A stretch of 64,000 nt of DNA from Leptodactylus fallax. Lineage: Eukaryota > Chordata > Amphibia > Anura > Leptodactylidae. The stretch spans positions 7,951,501 to 8,015,500 of the forward strand of contig CAMRHE010000054.1 of NCBI GenBank assembly GCA_947044405.1. Direction: 5' to 3'. Position 1 is the stretch's first letter, and every line of letters begins with the position of its first letter. The position numbers were made by a program, and so were the translations under genes. Below, piece by piece: positions 1 through 9,659 of the stretch. The notes under the pieces were generated by a model. The model did not search any database. It was not told the DNA's origin and worked only from the letters and a program-made list of their open reading frames with translations.

Positions 1-712
1 TTAGTGATATCCTTCTGAATAGATCTGTGCAATGCTAGCATTATATCCTTCAGGAAAGATTCAGAAGCCAATTGGGTACCTGCAGGGATAGCCTGGAGCA
101 CATCCGAATCACCTAATTGGGGATCTTCCACAGCCGGGCGAGATTAAAAACAGAACATAGTATCCCATCTCATCTTTTGCTTTACAGGGCTGTGTGTGGG
201 AGTAATACTATCTGCTTGGGAGGATGCTTCTACAGGAGGAACCTCCGAATGGCTGACAGGGGCTGAAGTGGGTGAAGATGGGGGTTGTAGTCCCCTCTTT
301 GGAGCTTGCTGCTGGCCTTCTAATGCCCTTATCTGGTTGTCCTGGGGCCAGGACTGTCACCAGAGGCCTCCAGATGCGATGGTGTAAGTTGAAGTCGCTG
401 CTCACCTGGAGTGCCGTTGTGTTCCGCGCTGGAGCGGCCCGCCGCCCGCTGCAGCGGGTACAGGGAGGATTCTCCGGCGCCATCTTGGGCCAAGGCTGGT
501 GCGGCGAAAAAATCAGTAAGCCGCTTCGGGGGGCCTTTCTTCCCCCATTTTGCCATATCTCCGCAGTCCTGAGCAGCAGAGGACCCTTCTGTGCCCTAAT
601 ATCCCGGTATCGCCGGCGCCGAGTAGTTGCTTTGAGCCGCTGAAGGAGTGTGAGGCCTCAGAGCTTTACAGATCAGCAGCCATCTTAGTCGGCTCCAAGC
701 CACGCCCCCGTA
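1..712 (-). pseudogene. 5' end of an L1-like LINE: 5'UTR and start of ORF1
   Basis: Read on the minus strand, this starts near 712 with a GC-rich leader (GGGGCGTGGC, then AAGATGGCTGC) typical of L1-like elements of frogs. A 75-aa frame at 556-329 begins MAKWGKKGPPKRLTDFF, followed by an Ala/Gly-rich stretch, which resembles the N-terminus of an L1-type ORF1 RNA-binding protein. After 329 the frame is broken, but a coiled-coil-like segment (ESFLKDIMLALHRSIQKDI) can be read at about 58-2, so the ORF1 runs off the left edge of the window. ORF1 proteins coat LINE RNA and act as nucleic-acid chaperones. No reverse transcriptase is visible because the 3' part lies outside the window. Class is an inference from leader style and ORF1 composition; a Tx1-type LINE is the alternative. 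Confidence 0.6.
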
Positions 713-754
713 ATGAGCATTATTAACCCTTAAGTGTTGCATTCTTTTAATTTC

Positions 755-1022
755 CAGAAATGAATGCGCAGCTGATAATGAAAAGTTAAAAAATGAAATT
801 TTTCTATAGATTCGACATTTGAGTGCCCAATATGTTGTGCCCAGCTTATGTCTGCACAGACACACACTCCAAAAACTGTTGAGTGGGGATCCCGGGCACA
901 ACAGCTTTTGGAGCGTTCATCTCTGATACAAGCCGGGCACAACATATTACGCACTGAAATAATGTATTCCTGGAAAAATTGTCAAGTTCACCTTTCACCA
1001 TCAGCTGCGTATTCATTTATGG
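755..1022. repeat. Palindrome within the TTAA element, centre near 885
   Basis: The left arm around 757-795 (ATGAATGCGCAGCTGATAATGAAAA) is matched in reverse complement by the right arm around 985-1020 (TTTCACCATCAGCTGCGTATTCAT). The inner arms share GGGCACAACA/TGTTGTGCCC motifs. This is a long imperfect hairpin of the kind that makes up foldback MITEs. Confidence 0.65.
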
Positions 1023-1565
1023 ATAATAAATTCTAAAAACACTTGGGGGTTAAAAATGCTCAATGTACCCCTGGATAAATTCCTTCAGGGGTGTAGTTTC
1101 CAAAATGGGGTGACATGTCAGGGGATTCCACTTTACTGGCATTTCAGCTCTGCAAAAGTGTCATGGTGCCCAAAAACCAAACTGTGCTCCAAAAACCAAA
1201 TAGCACTCCTTCCCGTCTGTACCCGGCTGTGCCCAAACAGCAGTTTATACACACATATGACATTAAGTACATTATACTGGGTATACCAGTGTCATACATG
1301 TGGGTATAAACTGCAGTTTGGGAACACAGCAGGGCACAGAAGGGGAGGAGCTCTATGTGGCTTTTGGAGCGCAGATTCAGATGTTTGGGATCTGGATGCC
1401 ATGTCATGTTTGCAGAGCCTCTAAAGTACCAGTAAAGTGGAATCCCCTAGGGAATGACCCCATTTTGAAAAGTGCACTCCTCATAGAATTTATCAAGGGG
1501 TGTAGTGAGCTTTAGTATCCCAGACGTGAATACATAGCGGATGGTGAAGAGTGAATAGGTAAGCT
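985..1565. repeat. Second palindrome, centre near 1280
   Basis: Inverted arms pair TAAATTCCTTCAGGGGTGTAG (about 1076) with its complement near 1485, GGATTCCACTTTACTGG (about 1122) with its complement near 1430, and AAACAGCAGTTTATAC with GTATAAACTGCAGTTT around the centre. The outer arm at 985-1022 is shared with the previous palindrome, so the two hairpins overlap and could fold in alternative ways. Confidence 0.65.
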
Positions 1566-3048
1566 GTGCGGAGTACATAGGGAACACCAAATTCCCTACT
1601 ATTTCCCCAGTAGCTCCTATGATTGGAGGGGTCACTCTGGGGTTAATTTCTGGTTTATTATCCCTTGTAAGGTCTAAATTTGGTTTGTCGCCTGATATAT
1701 GCTTGCACAGCTTATGCATTCCCTTCCTGACACAGCCAAATGTGTTCTAATGATTTGGTGATTTTTGGGGTTTTTGTCTTCACATTGTACAAGCTATATT
1801 TTCTTTATTTCTCTGGTGATGTAGCCATATGAGGGCTTGTTGTTTGCAGTATGAGATGTATTTTGTAATGACATCATTTTTAGGTGCCTACAACTTAAAA
1901 TAAATTTTATTAACTCTTTCTTGGTGGATTAAAAAAAATACCCCATCAATTCTGGAACTGCTTTTTACCTTTTAAATTTTTTGCCATGCAACATAGAGCA
2001 TAAGTAACATGTTACCTTTATTCTGTGGGTTGGTATGATTATGGCGATACCTCATTTATACAGTTTTTTTATGCAATACTAATTTTGCAGAACAAAAACC
2101 CATTTGGGGACATAAATCTATTTTTTTGAATCACCATCTTCTGAGATGCGTAACATTTTTATTTTGCAGTTTACAGAGTTGGTTTAGGGCTTATTTTTTT
2201 GCAGGACAATCTGTGCTTTTTATTGGTACAGTTTTGGGGCACATATGACTTTTTGATCACTTTTTATGGCATATTTTGTAAGGTGAGATGGCGAAAAATC
2301 ATTACTTCCATTTTTTTTTCCGTTTTTTTTTCCCGATGTTCACCATGTATGTTAAATATTGTTTCAGTTTTATTGTACAGGTTGTTACGGACTCAATACC
2401 AAATATGTATTGTTTTTATTAATTTTTAGGTTTATTTTTTATATAATTCATTTTATATAGGAAAAGGGAATTTTTGGGGCTTTATTCTTTTATTACTTTT
2501 TTTCACATACTTTTTTTAATTTATTTTTCACTTTTTTTTTACTTTTTCATGTGTCCCATTAGGACACCTGAGCCAGAGATGCTTTGCTCTCTGGCTCAGT
2601 ACTATAGGCTGCAAGACACAAGCATACAAGTGTCTTGCAGTCTATACAGGAAGAGAGGCTATGCAGACGCATAGCGCTGACTTCCGGAGGTCTCGGCAGG
2701 ATCAACCAGGTAGTGGGGTCTCCAGGCAGCCTGGGGTCACTGGGCAGACCCCGGGCTGCAGGTTATAGATATCGGCACCCCCCAATCTCACCGCAGGGGG
2801 TGCCGGGGAGGCAAGATGGCGGAACCCCTTGGATGCCGCGGTCCTGTTTGACTGCGGCATCCAAGGGGTTAAAACCTCCAATCGGAACTCAGTTTCGACA
2901 GGAGGTTATGGAGCAGGGTGTTAGCTGTCAGTTACAGCTAACACCCGGTTCCGATGCCGCACGCTCAGATAGTGTGTTACGCCCTGATAAGCGAAGTACC
3001 TAGCACCCAGAACATAATAGTATGTCCAAGGTCGTTAAGGGGTTAACA

Positions 3049-3392
3049 TTGTACAATTTTCCAATATACTTTCTGTAAAAATTCCTCACGGTTTTCTAGA
3101 TCTCTGCTTGCTGTCATTCATTCTGCTTACTCCCAGTGGATAAAAATCAGTCCATGGTCATGTGATATACAGTTCATGGTCATGTCGCCGGCGGATGAAT
3201 ACCCAGGTGCACAGCTCGTTATAGTCATAGCACAGTAATCAGATCTCTGCCTGGTAACGAGCTGTGCACCTGTGTGTTCATCACATGACCATGGATTGAT
3301 TTATATCCACTGGGAGTAAGCAGAATGAATGACAACAAGCAGAGATCTAGAAAACACTGAGGGATTGAAACAGAAAGTAAATTGTACAACTT
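3049..3392. repeat. Foldback MITE
   Basis: A ~340-bp inverted repeat with centre near 3220. Arms begin TTGTACAATTTTCC...CTTTCTGT and end CAGAAAGTAAATTGTACAA. Long interior arms match, for example TCTAGATCTCTGCTTG on the left with its complement near 3340-3355, and CATTCTGCTTACTCCCAGTGG with its complement near 3320. There is no coding capacity. It directly follows the TTAA of the previous element. Confidence 0.7.
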
Positions 3393-3499
3393 TTTATTAT
3401 ACAAACAATAACATTGGTCTCTCAATATTGGTTAGAAAGTTGCCAACCCCTTCAAACAATTAGAAACTTATTTAGGACTCTTAAGCAAGAATCTGTAAG

Positions 3500-4573
3500 C
3501 AGTGGCGTAAGTAGGAATGGGTGGGCCCCAAGGCGAACATTTGACATGGGGCCCCCCCCCGAACCGCTGCCCCCAACCACCACCCCGGACCGCCCCTCCA
3601 ACCCCCCCCCGAACCGCTGCCCCCAATCGCCCCCCCGGACCGCCCCCACCCAAAAAAAACCGCATTCCTGCGCACACTATTATGCGCCATATTGGCCCCT
3701 GCACACAGTATCATGCCCCATAGTGGCCCCTGCACACAGTATCATGCCCCATAGTGGCCCCTGCACACAGTATCATGACCCATAGTGGCCCCTGCACACA
3801 GTATCATGACCCCCCATAGTGGCCCCTGCACATAGTATCATGCCCCATAGTGGCCCCTGCACACAGTATCATGCCCCATAGTGGCCCCTGCACAAACTAT
3901 TATTTCCCATAGTGGCCCCTGCACTGAGTATTTTGCCCCATAGTGGCCCCTGCACTGAGTATTTTGCTCCATAGTGGCCCCTGCACACAGTATTATGTCC
4001 CATTGTGGACCACCCATGAACAATTATTATACTCTTGAGTCTTTTCAGACCCCAGAGTATAATGATCGGAGACCCAGGGGAGGATACAAACATAAAAAAA
4101 CAATGTTGCTTACCTGTTCCTCGCTCCGGTCCACTCCATGCTACTTCACCCTTCTTTAACGTTGGACCAGGCCGGCGTCACTTGATGCGGGCTGGCATCG
4201 CAACGCAAAATGACGTCGGCAGACGTTTGGGACTTCACCAAACAGGTCCGAAGCCTGGAGAAGCGTAGGAGAGGTAAGTACATTGTTTTTTTATTTTCCC
4301 TCACCTCCCCTGGGCCTCCGATTATTATACTCCAGGGTCTGAAAAGACCCCGGAGTATAATGATAGCAGTGATTGTGGGGTTCGGCCCGCGGCCTCACAT
4401 ACCGATCCCCGCTCCTGCTCACAGCCGCCTCCGCAGAATGGGAAGAATGGGGTTACTCCAGCAGGTAACGGCCTATTAAAAAAAAAAAAAAGCATCGGGG
4501 GCCCGCGGGGCCCCGTAATGTCCCAGGCCCTGTGGCAGCTGCTACCGCTGCTACCCCAGTAGTTACGCCCCTG
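3500..4573. mobile_element. Non-autonomous hAT element with internal minisatellite
   Basis: The ends are inverted: left CAGTGGCGTAAGTAG, right (reverse complement) CAGGGGCGTAACTACTGG. A perfect 8-bp TSD, TCTGTAAG, flanks it at 3492-3499 and 4574-4581; an 8-bp TSD with CAG-type ends is the hAT hallmark. Inside are C-runs, a 31-bp tandem array and a GC-rich right part. No transposase is present, so it would depend on a hAT enzyme encoded elsewhere. Closely related elements sit at 14761-15381 and 16612-17153. Confidence 0.9.
3690..4010. repeat. 31-bp minisatellite (about ten units)
   Basis: The tandem unit TAGTGGCCCCTGCACACAGT followed by ATCATGCCCCA has a clean period of 31 bp (for example 3721 to 3752). 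Units degrade toward the right. The same core occurs in other hAT elements of the window, in both orientations. Confidence 0.9.
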
Positions 4574-4583
4574 TCTGTAAGGA

Positions 4584-4893
4584 TAAGGCTAGATTTACAC
4601 AATGAATACTGGCGATGTGATGTCCATTTTTTTAACGGATGTCAAGCAGCAGCATTAATTTCACTGTCAGTGATTGGAGGCTATTCACATGAGCGTTATT
4701 TTGATGGTCCATTCTCACGGACCCCTCAAAATATAGGTCATGTCCTAATTTTGGCCATTTTCACAGATCCCTCCATACACTCAAATGTATGGGGGATCCA
4801 TGAAAATGAGTGCCCCTCGGGTGCAAGACAGCTGTGAAAATGGATGTTTTTCATGATCGTTTTGCACCTCTTTCATGTGAATGTAGCCTAAGG
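4584..4893. mobile_element. MITE-like element with AAGGCTA...TAGCCTAAGG ends
   Basis: The left end TAAGGCTAGATTTACAC and the right end GTGAATGTAGCCTAAGG are imperfect inverted repeats about 310 bp apart. The inside has no coding capacity. It starts just beyond the TSD of the neighbouring hAT. Confidence 0.5.
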
Positions 4894-5299
4894 TCCCATG
4901 TTGTGGAAAAACATTTTTGCCTGCTGCAGAAATTAGTTTACAGTGCCTGCAAAGTGCTTAAGCTTTTGGCTTACCCCATCCACTCATTGTGGAAAAAAAA
5001 CGCTGTGAAAAACATGCGTTTTGAAAAACACAGCATGTTGATTTTATCTGCGGAAATGCAAGTGCTTTTTCCATAGATTTAGGTTAAGACCTCAAGTTGC
5101 AGAAAAGCAGCTTTTTTTGTTGCAGATTTCCTGCAGTTTTCTGAGCCAAAGCCAGAAGTGGATTTAGCAGAAGGGAAAAGTACTAGTACTATATTTCCCA
5201 ATTCTTTTGTAGCCACTCTTTACTTTGGCTAAAAAAAAACGCAGTATAATCTGTAACAAAAAAAAAGCACCTTTCCGCAACATGGGACCTTAGCCTTAA
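4887..5299. repeat. Two relics of the 'GGCCCCACGTTG' palindromic MITE
   Basis: The segment contains degraded arms of a palindromic MITE whose better copy lies at 58221-58436: GCAGCTTTTTTTGTTGCAGATT on the left, and an inverted arm ending CCGCAACATGGGACCTTAGCC at 5276-5296. A second, more decayed unit lies at 4887-5075. Other relatives are noted at 24861, 27477, 28116, 37690, 58221 and 62224. Confidence 0.6.
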
Positions 5300-6777
5300 T
5301 AAAGGAAGAAAAACACAGAGAAAACCATGTCAAAAACACAATGAAAAATGCTGTGGAAAAAACGCAATCCCTTTCCGCTACATTTTTCTGCAGCGTAATT
5401 TATTCACAGTTCAGTACATGGGGCATACATTTAGTATGTAATAATTTTTTAAAAATTTTTCTATGCATTCTACAAGGGACCTCTTAATTAAAGCATACAC
5501 ACAGTTAAATAAACCTGCATTCAGTACAGCATATAACGCAAAAAAAAAAAAATGGCTTAGTCATTAAGGCCAAAACAGGATAGTTACTAAGAGGTTAAGG
5601 ATGGAGGATGTATTAATTAAAAATTACATTAGTTCTGGAACATTTCATTCCAGTCCACTGGGTTTTGTATTTATAGCAGCACAAGCTATTATTTACAATC
5701 TGCAGAAACATCAAAATTGGACTTTATTTATAGAGATGGAGAGCTTAACTATAATCCAGTTCATCTGCTGTAGAAACTGCATTGCCACTGTTGGTTCCGA
5801 ATGGTTGAACCTAAAACCTATGATTACCAACTACTCTGTGTTTTCATCTTTACCACTTTAGATAGATGACATTTACTAAGAGCAATTGCTCTTTGCCTTG
5901 AAATAAATTGGTAGTGTCCCATTACAGTACCTTGCGCTAGTAGACTAGATTTTGTGTATGCTCTAATTCTGAATCTATGTTAATGATTTACAGATATACT
6001 TTGTTGCATATAATAAGACTAGTATAATCTGTGAATTTTTTTTTCTTTCATTTTAAACCATTACATCTCTTTTTATTTCTTTGTTCCTCTAAGTACTGTG
6101 GCTAAATCGACATGGATAGAGATTAAAGACAGGCCTGCTCTGGCTTTAGTGACATCAAACACCATGAACAGTATGATGCTGCGATGAATTGAGAGATGTA
6201 GACTTTTGTTACAATACAAAGCAGCTCATTGTTATTCTTGTGGCGCATATTCTCTCCTGTGATCCTGAAGTTTTAGACACCCATTAGCCGGGATAAATCT
6301 CATATCCACTGAGATTACAAGTGTTTTAATCCTCACCTTATTAACCCTAAACAGGTTGTATTTAGTCTAATTCTCACCTACATTTTTCTGCTAAACTCAA
6401 GTCAATTGAGTCTGTCCATAGAGGTCATCTGCCTTGTCTCATGACCTTCTGTTTCTAGAAGATAAAAAAATACAGATTCTATAACTGACCAAGGTCTTCC
6501 TGTTACCAAGGAAACGGCATATTTGTTTTTGACTACTCTTCCAGAATCAAAAAAATGTTAAACATGTGTATCAGTCTCTTGATACATATATTTATCATAA
6601 GGTATTTTATCTTTAACTGCCTAATGCATAATAGATAGCTTACATTAATATGTTATGAAGCATTTGGATAAATGATTTGTGTGTGAATATAAGACCCCCC
6701 TTGAGATAATATATCCTCCACTACAGAGTTGAAAGAGAGATATCAAAAATGTAAATCAAAAAACTATATGTGATAAC
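5300..6777. other. Unassigned AT-rich DNA
   Basis: No convincing gene, RNA or element ends were found. Short A-runs occur near 5540, next to a degraded MITE-like end (TTAAGGCCAAAACAGG at about 5565). The small open frames, such as one at 5601-5861, show no domain features and look like chance. Confidence 0.4.
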
Positions 6778-7140
6778 TAGAGATGGGCAATCCAATTCAT
6801 GCCTAGCTGGGTTTGTCTCAAATATCCCAAATTGTTCGGATTTTAGTGAAACTGAATAATTGGCGATTCATCTTGAATGAACTAAAATGGCCGTTGTGAC
6901 TTACAGAGCACAGTGAAAATATAGAAGTAACATGTCTGTGACTCACTATGATGTCCTGGCATCACCTGACAGTCTCTCAGCCAGCAATCAGTGGTAGGTG
7001 GACGTCTTAGAGTGCTGATGTCACAGACAATATATAGAATGCTGTGGGCTGGAATATGAGACATTTCAGTGATAGTGATGGATGTGTTGTTCATCAATGC
7101 ATGGTCCAAAGCAATTACTCCATTTTCTTCTGTGAACATG
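6778..7140. mobile_element. hAT-like terminal fragment (TAGAGATGGGC end)
   Basis: TAGAGATGGGCAAT at 6778 matches the style of the hAT end found at 39684 and 43453 (TAGAGATGAG). No matching right end or 8-bp duplication could be found, so only one end is supported. The 85-aa minus-strand frame inside has no recognisable domain. Confidence 0.35.
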
Positions 7141-7288
7141 CTACTGACAACAGCAAAACTTGCAATAGAGCTAAAGAATCATAGGAGTACAAGAAGTAAA
7201 ACAAAGTTTAGTCAGATTTAATCAATTACAGGCAGATAGTAATAGAAATCATAAATAGGAGTGAGGGAGCAGATCTGTGCTGTGTGAG

Positions 7289-7546
7289 ACTAGGTTCACA
7301 CCTGCGTTCAGGGGAAACCCTGAACGCAAACCTAATCCGTTTAAAAAAGCAGTTACCTTTGGAAACCCACAGACCCCATAGACTATAATAGGGTCCGCAA
7401 GGTTTACGCCCGGTTTACACCCGAAAAGGGCAGAAAATGCAGAGAGAAAAGCGCTGCTTGCAGAACTTTTCTCTCCATATTTTTAAAGCGGAATGGGGAA
7501 CAGAATCCCCAGGTGGAGACCGGGCACAGATGTGAACCTAGCCTGA
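7289..7546. mobile_element. MITE with AGGTTCACACCTG / GATGTGAACCTAGCC ends
   Basis: Inverted ends (CTAGGTTCACACCTGCGTT near 7290 and CAGATGTGAACCTAGCCT near 7528) enclose a ~250-bp unit with an internal ACCCCATAGACTATAATAGGGT mini-palindrome. A truncated relative with the same mini-palindrome lies at 29265-29465. Confidence 0.6.
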
Positions 7547-7769
7547 GCCAGACTGCTGCAGTAATACAGACAATCGACAGTTAACCCTTTAATTGCCAAT
7601 AATCTAATTTTGTCTAAGGCCGGGTCCCTGCCTTTCCAAATTTTTTTTAAGGGAGTTGTCCATACCACCAATATGTTATACATGATATGGAGAGAGATTT
7701 CCCTTATTAAAATTAAAACGGAAATGTATAAATGTAATAATTAAATATGCACTTTATTTTGTTTTCTTA

Positions 7770-7883
7770 TAAACCACCCAATCGCTCCCAACCCTGCCCC
7801 ACCCCTGAAACCCTGCCAGGCCATGGGAAAATTGAGTTGCATGAAAGTGGTACTTGGTACAAAAAAAGGTTGGGGACTGCTGC
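7770..7883. mobile_element. Terminal fragment of a hAT-Charlie-type element
   Basis: The stretch ending AAAAGGTTGGGGACTGCTG, preceded by 'ccaggccatgggaaaattgagttgc'-style sequence, resembles the 3' terminus of Charlie-type hAT elements of vertebrates. Only this end is visible. Confidence 0.35.
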
Positions 7884-9574
7884 AATAAACAGTGATGCAC
7901 CCTTGTAATCTGAGAAATTTTTATTTGTTAGCCCCCTGTCACATTAAAATTTATTAACTTTAAAAACTACTTTATTTTATTGTAGATTTTTAATTTATTC
8001 ACATAACTTGGCATATAGCTCAGTTGCCTTAATTACATATCTAATTTTAGATTTTAGAAAGAACAAAAATGTTTTCCCCTATGTGTTAAAACAGTCACAA
8101 TAAGGATTCTCCAATCCAATACCAAATGTAGAAAAGCCATGGCACTCACTTCATTAGATGCAGTGAAAAGTTTTTATTGTTGCAAAATAACAGATTTGCG
8201 AAATTGTCCACCAATGTATAATAACGTTATCCACAATAAATAATCATGCAGAGTCAAGAGGCAACAATTTGGTTGTTGGAGCAACCATTCTCAAGCCCAT
8301 GTGGCAGGGGTGCTAGTAGCGGTGGAGCCAGGTTCTCCGGGGTGCATGCACCCTCTCTTCAGTAATAATGAGGAAGCTGGAAATTCAGCTCGGGTCAATC
8401 AGAAGGGATCTTAAGGGTTTTTTGTTTTCTTTATGCTCACCCAATAAATAATGATGTACCCTGCTAATCTGAAAAATCTCCATCTGTTAAGGTTCTTTTT
8501 TTTTTTTTTTTTTTTTTAACTCAGTATACATAGAAATAAAAATGGGTGAACCTATCAAGATTCGTTTCAATTCAGGTTTGGGTGGCTCAGGTCCCAGATT
8601 AATTTTGTGTTGAACAAGTTTGTTACAATACTCAATTTAAATTGGCTTAAAACATGGCTCTTTTGAAACTATCTATCCAATTTCTAGGTCTCTACACAGC
8701 TAAAGTTATGTCAAACTTCAAGTTTATCCATACATTGCACTGTCACTCGCGTTTGCGCATTTTAACATTTAAGATGCTCCAAAAAATTACCCTTTTTGAG
8801 GTAAAGGGTATTTGCCCATGATTTTTAAGATACACATGGCAATTACAGTATATTGCCAAAAGGTAAAATGGTCTTGTAGAAAAATTTGCCTGTTTTGATT
8901 ACATGTAAGTGCTACAGGCTTGTTGTCAGTTGGACAAATTTCTGGATGTGAACTACTTGAAAAGTGATGAAGTATTGGCTTTAAAAAAAAAAAAGCCACC
9001 ACAAATAATCCCTTTATGGGATCAAATGTGAAATAAAAATGGTTTTGTATTTTTTAGATGCCAACACTGTGGCACCAACAATGTACTATAGTGGAATGTG
9101 ATAGACCAGGAAGCAGGACATGTCTGGCTGAGTGGTGGCAGTGGTAATAGCTGTTTAGGAGTAGCAGGCAGCATCAGCAGTACAGCAAATGGAAAAAGCT
9201 GATACAGGGAAACAGTGGCACTACTATTCGGAGGCATCAGTAGGGGGTATGTGAAAATCCTCATGGATCCATGCCTTATTCATTCTGACACAAGTAATTT
9301 TTTACTGTGTACAGTTTCACCCTTCTAGGTGTTACAACGCCACTGGCATCTCTGAACACCCTCTAGGCCACTACACTTGAGGCCAGGCAAGTTAAAACTC
9401 GCACAGCAAACTAGGTCAGCTCCTTCTACTGTTCTAACTTATTGGCCAAGAATTTCATGGGTCACAGTTATATGCTGGATTATAGGTGCAATCACGTATT
9501 GGCCATAGGAATTCCAGTGGGTCACAGTCTGAGCCTGATGCTGGAACTATAGGTGCACCAAGTGTACGATGGTA
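7884..9574. other. Unassigned DNA
   Basis: AT-rich DNA with a T-run at about 8499-8518. The part around 8150-8400 (TTTTTATTGTTGCAAAATAAC) is reminiscent of noncoding ends of Penelope-like elements, but that is weak. Minus-strand frames at 8787-9002 and 9022-9264 have no domain features. Confidence 0.3.
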
Positions 9575-9614
9575 TGCAGCTGCATGGTTGTCAACTGACA
9601 ACCATGCAGCTGCA
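9575..9614. repeat. Perfect 19-bp hairpin
   Basis: TGCAGCTGCATGGTTGTCA at 9575-9593 is followed after 2 nt by its exact reverse complement at 9596-9614. It is short, perfect and isolated, with no T-run or element end beside it. Confidence 0.9.
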
Positions 9615-9659
9615 GACCTAAAAAATTCTTAGTTCATCTATAGTTCAGCATATAAGGCT

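Larger units (their letters stand above)
723..3046. mobile_element. TTAA-flanked piggyBac-type non-autonomous element (composite)
   Basis: Both ends carry TTAA (723-726 and 3043-3046) next to inverted CCCTTAA / CCCCTTAACGAC ends, the arrangement of piggyBac-type MITEs in frogs. The inside is AT-rich with T-runs, two large palindromes near the left end, and a GC-rich right end holding inverted copies of a 'GGATGCCGC' motif (about 2832 and 2856). No transposase frame is present. The 2.3-kb size suggests two or more related elements fused, so the two outer ends may not come from one insertion. Confidence 0.5.

Noticed and set aside
2695..2712. 18S rRNA gene
   Set aside because: Only 18 nt match, with no rRNA sequence on either side; reported as a curiosity only.
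6778..9645. One large hAT element from TAGAGATGGGC to GTTCATCTATAG
   Set aside because: The proposed right end is poor and the 8 bp outside each end do not match, so the ends cannot be paired.
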